Source: Schistosoma haematobium (Eukaryota > Platyhelminthes > Trematoda > Strigeidida > Schistosomatidae). Taken from it: a DNA stretch of 64,000 nucleotides. The translations under genes were made by a program, and so were the position numbers. The stretch spans positions 7,683,458 through 7,747,457 of the forward strand of contig NC_067202.1 in the NCBI RefSeq assembly GCF_000699445.3, written 5' to 3'. Shown here piece by piece: positions 1-12,000 of the stretch; position 1 is the stretch's first letter; the number at the start of each line of letters is the position of its first letter. Under the pieces are notes generated by a model that saw nothing but the letters and a program-made list of their open reading frames with translations, was not told the DNA's origin and made no database searches.

Positions 1-95
1 CGAACTCCTACTGGCAAACCTACGAATAATGCATGTGGTCCCATCACTATAAATCTTGACGAAATTAAAGATAATCACTATTCTTTATTGCGGCA
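1..95 (+). CDS. SENP1: SENP exon a (partial at window edge)
   Basis: Open in frame 1 from the first base, ending before donor GTAAGT with two bases left over. It encodes a non-catalytic segment (…NLDEIKDNHYSLLR). The 5' boundary is outside the window. Confidence 0.75.
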
Positions 96-3000
96 GTAAG
101 TCATACTTTTATGTCACTACTGGTTTGTTTTGATGTTTACCATCTTAATGACTGGCAAATTCGTTCCATTTGTTATTGAAACTGTAATCTGTAGAATGTC
201 ACAATGTTATCCAAATTTTCTAAATACCTTTTTCATACCATTATGTCATCCACTAATCTTCATATTTCACATGGTGTTAAACTTCCGTAATTTCGCTGAT
301 ATCCGTCTTGAACCTGGTGATGTTGAACAGTGAGGCGGATATAGTGAAAATTAACAAGTCTTCATAAACATGCTTCTGGATGACTATTACCTTTGTAAGT
401 AAATAAAATTGTATGCAACTATATCCCTTGATAAATTTAAACAGAACAGGAACAGTCAGGTTTGAAGAATATAATGAAATTATTCTATTTGACGGCTTCT
501 GACCAACTGTATATAGCTTTAAATTCCAGCTGTTAGAATAATTGTAATTAAATGTTTAACATACTTAAGTTTGCGAAGTTTAGACAAATGTGCAAGACGT
601 AAACGAAATCATTATAAGGGAAGACACGAAATGTATGAACAAAAGTAGTTAAGTCTGACGCGTATTTGTATAATGTAGAGTAGGATTTTTTATATTTATT
701 ACTAATCAACCAAAATAAAATTCATAGCTGGTTTCATAATCATTTGAAATGTTAAGAAGCAAAGCCAAATAAATGTGAACATCAATAAGATTATGTAAAG
801 GATAAATATTAAAAGACCAAATAAGGGGTGGGGGTGAAAGTTGACAAATTTTGTTTGGTTAGTACTCAGCGACTATGGCAGAGAAAGACTAAATAGATAA
901 TCAACGTGCCCAACGACCGACTGCCTCGACGTGCTATGTTCAGTGGTATAGGAGTAGGTTGGAAGAAAGCTAGGGGCGGCCAAACCAAAACATGGCACAA
1001 GTCCATGAAGTCACTGACAAGTGAACTGAGTCATGTTGGTAGGTGTAGACTACCTGGTTGAGGACCGCGAGATGACAGCAACCGATGGTTAGAGACCCTG
1101 AATGACATGGCTCAAAATCGTTTGCAATGGCGCAGGTGCATCCACTCTCTGTGTTCTCCCAAATTCTAATCTTCTGGATTCTTCATGTCCCTTTTTTCCT
1201 CTTTCCAAATTTATTTCACTGGATTATACTCTTTAAATAACATCTCCAAACCCTAATCTTCCTGATTACTGCTTATACTCTTATTACCTCTACCACTACG
1301 GGATTTGAATCGACAAGTGCATCTCTGTGCTAATGTGGTGTGGCAACTCGAACTGATGTACGTACGTACGAAGTTCTACGTTGTTACTGACTGACTGACT
1401 GAGATAATCAACGATAATTTACTATAAAGAGACTCATATCGATAGTTTGTATTAATCAAAAGCAATATGAAAATACCATAAACTTATTACATAATAATTT
1501 TACAGTAAAAATAAGAATAGTTCACCATATAATAGGTCCAGAGGTCCCAACTTCTTCAATATTACACGTTTTATCAGGAATCTTTTATCTTAGAAACTAC
1601 TTTGGATACTGATAACTCAGTAGTTATCACAACCTTATGTTCTTTCTTATAACCAGGAATCAAGACTAGTCAAATACAGCGGGTGAAATTCGCCTATTTT
1701 CTTAATTAATCTTGGTAGACCCATGGAATTAATTCATCGGGTCCTATTGTTCCTTTTCTCTTCAAGTTAGCCATAGTTTTCTTGACTCAAAGTTTGAACT
1801 ACAGTGCCAGTCATTCATTTTGGCTTCTAGTGGATAATGAACAACTGGATGCCAGTTGCAGTATGTTCTACGTGTCTGGAAAGTCTGATAGTTGAGTTTT
1901 TTGTTCTCTTTCATATCCTTCAAGTTAATTAACTAGTTTTCTCATTTGTTAACCTGTTTCCTAAATCCTGTTTATTTTGTTTTTAGATGTAATCTTTCTC
2001 CAATTCTTCCGAGGAACCGAATCCAGCGAATTGACGACGCTAGTAAGCTTACTGTTTTTAAAGTTCGATGGTGTTTTGACGAAAAAAGGTTGATTTCATC
2101 AGGCATTAGTAACAATAAAAGTTAAGGTGCGAATTTATGACTTCTTTCATGCTTCTTCTGAAAGGTATGCCCTAGTAAATAATTTCTGGTTATTGCTTAA
2201 TTGTAACCGAATACGACATTCAAATAAGGGTATTCAAGAAGATCTGATTAATTTATTTTGATCTAGCTAAGTTTACACAGATTTGCATAAGTATGTAATG
2301 GATCAGGTTGTATTAATGATTCAGTCGGTCGAATATTCGTCACAACTTTAAATGCTGCTTAGTTTTATTTCTCATTAAAGTACAGTTGGTGTCTAAAGAG
2401 ATCTCTGAGGAACTGTCAGATGTAATAAATGATTCGCTAAAAGGGACGAGATGAATAATACCTAAGTACTAAAACACTATGTCTAACTGAAACCAGATAC
2501 ACAGGTTGCGATATCAGTAAATGCTTATACATCGACTACTGCGATGCAGTTTTTTTCGCTCTAAAGTTGATTGTATTTCAATTTAGATGGTTTCTTATAA
2601 TCTTATCCAATTCTCTTGCTAGGCACAAATAATCAAACTGTCTCTATCCCATCTTCAGATACCAGTGATTCGAAAACTCGTGCGTGGCTTGAAAGTATTG
2701 CAGAATCTCCCTACTTATCGGATAACTGGCTTAACAACTTGACCTCAAGCTATCAGGCTAAAAAGAATGGACGTGAACGTGACTATGAGTTGGCGAGAGC
2801 AAACATACGATTTTGGGAGAAGCAGGTAATTTAGGTGCTGTTGCATTTTTCCTTAACTGAACGAAACAACCTTGGTTAATCTTAATGGGGTTTTCTGATC
2901 ACATTTTAGTTCTATATTCATGATTCTTCAAGAATATACACCTTCATCTCGAGGTTCAATTTTGAATTGAACATGAAGTACAACTTAAGGTTGATATAAT

Positions 3001-6000
3001 TAATAATATAACTGATTTATTGTTTTATTGTAGCTCTTTATTTAAGATTTTCACTAAGTAAATTTACATAATTAAGATCGTGACTCATTAACCTTCGGCA
3101 ATTTTTTTAAAGTACTATATTTCTATACTAATTATGCTTTATGAATACTTCAAGAATTTTGTTGGAAAACTAAATATATATGGAAGATATCGAGTTATTT
3201 ATTAACAAACATTATATTTTATTCATATTATTAACACGGATTATTCTAGGTTCATTCACTCTTCGTCTTTCTTTAAAACCTTAGTGCCCAAATCCTTTTC
3301 ACCTTTCTTTTTTTTCTTTATTGAATCTTTTCGACTACTGATGCTGTTACTACTCCTAACACTCTGCTGTTTGTCTTGAAATAATTTTATCTCATTGTAG
3401 TAGTTTAGTATAGGTACTTGTGTAGTGAACAAGAACACCAGTGGGGACAATCGAATCTATTCAACACAAAAATACAGGATTTGTTAATAAAATTTAACAA
3501 TCATAAAGTAAATGCCTAATTTGCAAAATGTCCATCAATTGTCTCATAATGACTCAGACTTCATTGTTCTTGCATTTTCACACAAATTGCATCCTGTTTC
3601 CATTCTTTACTGTTCCATCCTCTTGTCTTTCTGCTGCCAGACCTGTTCACGACTAACATTATATACTACTTATGTCGATATAAGTAGCACACACCACACT
3701 TGAATCGATCCACATATTTGTCAGGTTCTACGTTGTGTATAACCGACTTATAGATTGATAGTAAAGCCTAAGGATTGTTGGACATAATGAATTCATCATC
3801 TGGGCTTTCTTTGAATAATTCCATAAGATATCAATTCTTATGCCTATTCTCCTCCTCCTCTTTTCTTTACTCAATAAATAGATCAAAACGAGCAGAGGCT
3901 CTTCTATTATCCAAATACGAAATTCAACTCTGTAGTAAGGTTATTTAGTTCTGTATGCCCATAAAATAAAGTATTTTTAGAAGGAATATAATAAGCGTTT
4001 ATGACCTGGTTCAATCATTGTACTCCTAAGGATAATTATCTTCCATCGTTGTTTAACATGTGTTCTAGTTGTTCAGAATTAGCTATATGACCTTGAACGA
4101 ATCTACTGATTAGCTTGACTTGAAAGTAATATTGCTGTCTAGCGTTCTATTTATCTCGATTTGATGATCAATGGATCGCGTTCGAATTCTTACGTCATCC
4201 AACAACATAGTGTGTTAAATGTTTTCTTAATTTTATGATGTATTACTGTTTTAAAATTAAGCGAATCAACCAAAAGTTAGACTATTCAAGATAATTTTTT
4301 TTACAAATAACTAATTTTTATAATTGTAACACTTCATTTCATTGCTTCATTATTTCAGCGTGCTTCAGCTGAAAAAGAGCGTATTGACAATCTTGAACAG
4401 AGACTTGCTTGTTTACTAAGAACACCTCCTATTCTGGAAGATCCATATTTAGTACCTCAACCTATTCCCATTGAACTGCCATATAAACCTGTCAAAGTTA
4501 AAGAACCCAAAGTACCAGCTCTTCCTGGTATGATTTTTTCTGTCTATTTTGTATTAGTTTATAGTGTTCATTTAATTATAATCTTAATGGTGTGCAAATT
4601 ATGAAAATTCACTATAAGTTATCTAGTTAGTTCACGGTATGAATACTACTATAGCAATAAGGTTAGAATGAATTTGTCAATTATCGTCCATCCTTCACAT
4701 GTATATCATTTATATATGTGTGTGTCTGGAGGGACTTTGTTTGTAGTGTTAATAAAATTACACTAACGACGATTCACCTGCAAAGCCTCATTCATTTAGG
4801 TAGGTTTAATCTTATTTAGTCAGTATTGCATTCTGTGTCCGTTCGGCCGGCATTACATTTGCCAGTGGCAACCAGAAAGTAAAACTGGCTCCTATAAACT
4901 GTCATTACTTAAGCAACCTACTTTAACAAGTATAATTTAATATATGTTTACAGGAGGTAAACATGTTTCAACATTTTCTAGACATAGCTGTATGTGGTAG
5001 AGATTGTTGATTTATTTTTCTACTTTTTATTATTAACATTAAGGTAGTGTTGTACTTTCGAAAGTGTAGTTCAAAGATGAAGTTTCACATTTTATTTCTA
5101 TCGTTATTGTATTTTGTTTTTTGTTTCTTAGTTTTAACTGCACCTCAACTAGCTGAGATTGAAGCAGCTCTTCGTACTGGTTCTCCAGATGAAGTACTTG
5201 TAGATAAATTTAGATTAGTTATTACGCGTCGTGAATTAATGACATTAACTGGAACAAATTGGTTAAGCGATATGGTCAGTTTCATATTTATGAATTAATT
5301 GCGACCTCAGATTATATTTTGGGATAATTGTTGCTTTTTTGTAAATCTAGCCAGTAAAGCGATAATACACAAAGCTGTAGAGCAATATAAACAACTAACT
5401 TGCAATTATTCAGTGACCGATGCCTGAGTCTTTTGCCTATACTTGTCCAAAGCATTCGGCAAAATGTAAACTTCCCGATTCAAGCCTGTCGGATAAACGT
5501 AATCTATGGTAACAAATCTTAAGTATGATGTAACTCGATATCCATAGTGGTATGCCAAATCTTCATATTCATTCGTTAGTTGTCTTTAAAAATCTTGATT
5601 TCAATGTTTATGCAAGTGCAGAAAAGTTTTTCCATTAATTTATCTTTTAACGACTAATCAACCAATTCTAGTACATTCACGTTCCAATTTGAAGACTTCT
5701 ATAAACGACATGATCTAGTGTGAATAATCAAACATACAATTCATTGATTGGAGTTCACTTCCTTTGTACTGAATCATTTTTAACTTATGATTACTTTCAA
5801 TAAAGCACTAAAATCAGGTAGTCCAGTGGCTATTTATTTATTGTATATTTAAACACAAACATTGGTACAAGGGGCATCAAAAAGATATGCGTCACATAAA
5901 TTATTCGATTCTTGTGAGGGTTGGAATCCTGTCCGGGTACCCGAACCGAAGCAGTCCAGTGTCTGGTAACTTACATCTTACTATTACCTAAGTATTTTCC

Positions 6001-9000
6001 ATAAAGCATTGATTCACTATCTTCTCGTAAAACATACTCTAAAACATTCTGTACATTTTCAACTATTCCATTTTCTAAGTTTCATTAAGCTAGCAACGTT
6101 TCTTCTGTAATTTAAGTATTGTCAGTATACAAGATCATACATTTCATCTTCAAACTTTTAATTTATGAATTATTTTCTATACTTTGTTTCACAGGTAATC
6201 AATTTCTACCTACAATTGTTACAACATCGAAGTCAACATCAAACAAATCTTCCTCGTATCGCTGTTTTATCAACATTTTTTTATGCAAAGTTAACAGCAC
6301 CAATAGGTGGAGGTTATTCAGGAGTACGACGTTGGACACGACAATCAAAATTATTTGATCAAGATATTGTACTTATCCCAATTCATGACAGAGGAATGCA
6401 TTGGTGTTTAAGTGTAAGTAAATAATCGAATGGCAGGGTTTTGAGTGCTACCCCTACTTTTTACTACTAAGTATTAAATATAAACACTATTACCTCACGT
6501 ATTTCATTCTAAGTAGCCAGTCGTTATCTCTAAATGTCACATAAAAACTCATCACTGAAAGTTCCGAATCTGTTTTGTTCAGAGAGTTACACCCTAATCC
6601 TTTAACCTTGAGGTCTCATCTACAAGGTAGTGGAGCAACGTCAGAAGACGCAGTCTTATATTAAATCGTGACCAAAATAGGTACATGCGCTAATTGTTTC
6701 CTCAGGGCCCTTCAACAGATCTACATCATTGGTTTGATCATAATGGTGACCCTCCACCTGGAGCTAGCACATTCGTTACCAAACTGGTCCCTACCCAGTT
6801 GTGTAAGCTTGTAGTTGAGTGTTAAGTTTTTAATAGTTGAATTCATGATTGGATCTAGGCTAGACGACGATTGAAGACCTAGAAGCACTGGACGGCCGTT
6901 TCGCTCTAGTATGGGACTCCTCAGAAGTGCCCATCCACGATCTTGCATGTCGGACTCGAACCGGGACCTTTGGTCTCGCAAACGAATGCTTAACCTCTAG
7001 ACCACTGAGCCGGCATGCGGCGGTGTTAATGCCTAACTTCAATCGATCCACGATCTTGCTTCCTGGTCTTCAGTGGTGGTCCAGCTTAAATTGAATCATG
7101 TATTCAACTACTGAACCTACTACAATCTCCACAAATCCCCATTCTGAGAATGAAAAGTTGTCATTATTTGTTGATTAAAGGCCAAAGTTAAAGCGATTAG
7201 TCCTTTTGATAAATTCAGCCAGTTCACTGAAAGAAATTTATCAATTATGTGTAGTTTGTAGAATAGCTTTATGTAACAACAATCTCTCAATTTTACTATA
7301 ATTACTATTATCAGAAATCATTCACTCAACTCTTCCATGGGGTGAATTCATAGTAGATGCCTAATCTTCAGATTAACACTGAATCTTTGCAGTACTAAAA
7401 GTGGTCAAAATCATTTTTTATTTCCCCACTTTCGTGTTACCATTACATAAAGCTGGTGGAAAATAGATTGTGTATAAAATTGAATAACTAATTTATTATA
7501 AACGTTGGTGTTTGAATGTCATTTGGTGAAGTAATCATATAATACTAGTATGGTGAATTGACTTATAGTTGGTTTTACATTGCTTACTTTTAATATGTAA
7601 ATGATGTATAGTAGTATATCACAATATTAATCTGTTGTAATTCAGATGCCAGATATCTGTTATGACAGGCGGTCTCCGAAATAAACGCGATAACCTCCCC
7701 ACCCCCAACTGACTAATTGAGTAAGAACACAAGAGTGAATGAGAAAGTATATTAGGCTGCCGAATAAAATACACAAATACTCATTTATTTACATATAACT
7801 CTACCCCTTAGGAAATTAATCTGTTACTTAGCCAATGGTATGCACTTGTTCTCCAGGTCACTTCTGATTGCCATCGATTGACCTTCTCATGTGGCTACGT
7901 TTGAGTGGTTTACCTGTTAGATATCTATTGGATACTTTTTGCTGATTTAATTCTAAACTCATCTGTCTTTTAATTTACTTATCTGTATTTTTTCTCTTTT
8001 AAAAAACATAATCCCTTTCAAGTGTATTGATTTACGTGTCAAAACGATAACATATTACGATTCCATGGGTTCTGGTAACATGAAGTGTTTGGAACAGTTA
8101 ATGTAAGTTTTACTTTTCTGCTGTATATCACTGACTGAAGGCTTTATGTGTATAATCAGAATGGGTTTTGTGGAGAGTTTTATAAATTTCACAGGTTGAA
8201 ATCATGAGTCGATTGAAGGAGTCCCATACTAGGACGAAACGGATGTCCAGTGCTTCCCGGTTTTCCATGGTGGTCTAGTTTCAATCGACTCATGATTTCA
8301 ACCTGTGAAATTTTTGTGTATAAATTATTTTTCAAGAAAGCCTCACTAATTTCTATCGAATAGTTTCGATGTGCTTTGCCTATGAATCTATTCCAGGCTT
8401 TTAGCTTGTTAGTTCGGTAATCCAATGTTTAGAAATAGAAAAATTCAGCACAATAGTATTTTGTAGTTTACATTAAGGACTATCCTCAGTTAGATAATTA
8501 TTGAATATCAGGGGGTACTGGAAGTTGTTTCATTCGGGTACAGGGACTACTCATCAGTGCACATTCACCACCACACCGGGCACCGAACCTAGATCTTTCT
8601 GTTGTCTGGATTCTAGGAGACAACTAATGACATTTAGAGTTCGACCATCTTAGGTGCCCAACAGTAGCATTAAAAAATAGCTGAGCAATATTGCGGATTG
8701 ATTTAAGTTAAAGACTTGTAGATAGTTTTATGTTGACTTAGTGGTAAGGCCGTTGCTGTGAAACCTTATTTTATTTATTTATTTGAACATATAAATACTG
8801 GCACAAGGGGGCGCCAGTTACATCTGCGCCACACAAATCTCATTTGATATGTGTGAGTGCTGTGGTACTGCCCGGGTGCCCAAACCGAAGCACGTATGTG
8901 AAACCTGACAGTTCTGGGCTCGATCCTCGATGGTGTCGTGGATGCACAGTCCTGAGGATTCATATACTAGAACGGAACGTCTTTATAGTGCTTTCTGGTT

Positions 9001-12000
9001 TTTAGTGACTTTAACTTAAGTCATTTCATTATGTAAATTTTAAACTTCAATAATTTCCATAATCTTTATTTAATTATAGCAGTTTTCGTCTAGTCAAACT
9101 TATACTTTTCTCAGCCTCCCTAGTCGTAAAACTTAATGGTCAGACTCATTGGTTGTGTTGATATTATCTCATCTACCGTTAAGGTGACATGTAAAGCGAC
9201 TTACTTCTGACGAATTCCGAGCAAAAATAGGTAAGGCGTTTATAGATGATGATGATGATCATATAGCTCATCTCTCTATCGTATTTTTTTGTGATCTAGG
9301 TACATTGTGCGTCACAAACAATAGCACTGAAACCCATAAAATTTCTTGTAAGCAATGTCTATATCGATCGTTATCCAGTGAATGTTTGTGACGATTGATC
9401 TTATAGACCTTTTGCGATTACGTAATAGCCGACTTTTAACCACAAACCTAAACGCCTCTCAGCTTTTACAACAATCAATTTTTGTTTTTACTAGATAAAA
9501 CGAAGTTTACTATTCCGAAACCCATATATGGGAGGGTGCGTGTACTACTCGATCCAAGTGATGAGAAAAAAACTGGTTAATATAGATTTATTTGATCAGT
9601 GGGAATAACCAATTAATATGATCAATAAACATACAGGATTCGTACTTTTATTCTTTATTGACAACTAAACAGATCTGATTAAACATTGACTCAATAGAAG
9701 TTAACGTAGCTCAGTTAGTTTTAATAATCGTATGATTGGAATGTTACAATCGAATAGCACATTGACTACTGAGTCACATGCTTAGTTCCTTTTACCCAAA
9801 ATCCTCGTGCCTATAACAAAAACCTTTAACTATTCTTAATCTTAAACAAATATATTACGAATGAATAGTTTTCTTTTAAGTTTATGTATAATCGAATTCT
9901 TGTTCGTAATCTACTCTTTTTTTTCAAAATTGTTTTCTGGAAAGGGATTATTTGAAAAATGAATCATTAGACAAAAGAAATGTTGAACTGCCAGATCCGG
10001 ATTCTTGGAAACTCGTTAATACAGAGGTAATTTAACTCTTACTTAGTGTTGACTATCACTATGTTAGTTCGTTTCATGATAAATTTAAATAATCATTTGA
10101 TCTATGTTCACAATAAGTTGAATGTTCCAGAGAGTTGATAGTTTGCTGGTCAACTCACTTAACCCCCAGCAGTTTTTGTCGCAGGTCCAAACCCCATCCT
10201 ACCTACTTTGGTTTGAGCGACCGGGTAGTATCACTAGCTCTTACGCGTAAGCTGAAGCCCACAGCCAAGGACACACATCTGTACTTGGTAAATGAGTTGC
10301 ATTATCAATTCGGTTTTATCGGTCGGATAATATCAGTTGTTTTGAATCGTTTGACAAGTACTTGCTATAATCAACATGTATCTCTGAGAAGTTGAACTTG
10401 CATAAATAAGTAAAGGTTAGTAGTCGACAAGTATAGAACGTTTTAATGTCTGATGTTTCGCGACTGAGTTATTTGATTACTTAGCTTTTATGTGTTCTTC
10501 AGATGTTCTTAGTAATGTCTTAAGAGTTCAGTTAGTTTGTCTTTTTGTTTCTGGATGGTGAAAAGTTGCTTAGTTTTTTCTGTATGTGACAAGAACATGA
10601 TATTCTGTAAAAATGACTGCTCTCAATGTCAAACTCATGCTATAAACCAAATTGCATTAGTTTATACTATCATATAGTTCATTGTTCAAGGTATACCATT
10701 GTTATCTTTGAAGTATCCATCGTCCTGAGAAGCACATTGATCATCGTATGAAATGACTATTGTTTAATTATGATAATGAAAAATTGAATATACAGCCTCA
10801 CTTTTAAATAGAGTAAAAATCATCTTCTAATTACGAAAATACTAATTGATCTAGTTCTATGAAAAGCTGTACAAAATTTTGAGTTGTCTGATAATCTAAT
10901 TAATTCCTCAAAGTTATACGAATTAATTAATTAATCTAGAAATTACCTTGGTAACTTATCTTGTTAATCTCATCTCACTATGTTTATGTGGTATAAAAAC
11001 ATTGGCCAATACGCATATATGCCATATCCAACGTTGTTTATGCCTTGCCTACAAATGCCCTGGTACGGCCGAGAGTAGGGAGAATCCGCTCTCCCTCTCG
11101 AAATGCTCTAATATTGTCGTGGACACAGCCACTACCAGAGAGGTCTTACTCATTGCCTTCTCGTGGCAAGGGTGTTGTTCACGAAATTGAGAGGATGAAA
11201 GGCGAATGTCCAGCTCTTTAATCGGGTTGGTGGAATCGGAGGATCCATCTAAGGCAGTTGGAAAACCCTGATTCCAAACCAATCGTGCATATGGGCTCCA
11301 GGATCGTGAGGTAACAAATGGCGTATGAACCAATTCTTGGTCACCGACTACCATGGGACTGCATCTCCTAACGTTGCTCTGCTGCCTTTTAGATTAGACA
11401 TTTAGGTCTAAGGCTCGGTGTGTTGGGCCACCTAAGAAAACCACCTGATTCGGTTTAGGCGCCCAATCAGTATTTTTGGCCATACTCAGATCAAATCATT
11501 CTTGTGCGGTGCACATATATCTGGTGCCCCCTTGTACCAATGTTTATGTGCTCAGATAATAATGATAATACAACCTATCATATAATTGAGTTACATTTAA
11601 AATATTTATTTCAAGGACACCGTGCCTCAGCAGTACAACGGTTCCGATTGTGGCGTTTTCCTCTGTACATTTGGTGAATTCATCTCTCGTGATGCTTCAT
11701 TTACATTTAGTCAGGTAATCTATTCATTTTCAAATTGTTATCCAATTTTCACAAAACCATGTATGTGTATGTTTTGTTAATTTATCATGTTATTTATGAC
11801 GTTGATTTTTAATACTTACCAAATATTATTTAATAATTGTATTATTGTATTTGTATATAACAGTCTCAAACAACACATTAGTTAGATTATGAGATTAAAA
11901 GTTATATTAGTTTGTTGTGTGAATATATGTCGGTTATACTAACAATAAAAGTATTTCTGTCATCGTTCATTTCGCTGTTAGGAATTTCAGTGGTTACCGT

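Noticed and set aside
130..333. 67-codon ORF at the left edge
   Set aside because: It starts after the donor at 96 in the first SENP intron, and its hydrophobic peptide shows no family or splice support.
5047..5298. Separate small membrane-like protein starting near 5047
   Set aside because: The hydrophobic start is intron sequence read through into SENP exon 5132-5274.
11049..11354. Minus-strand ORF of 101 codons
   Set aside because: It lies wholly inside a family C retroposon copy and shows no protein motif; other copies do not keep the frame.
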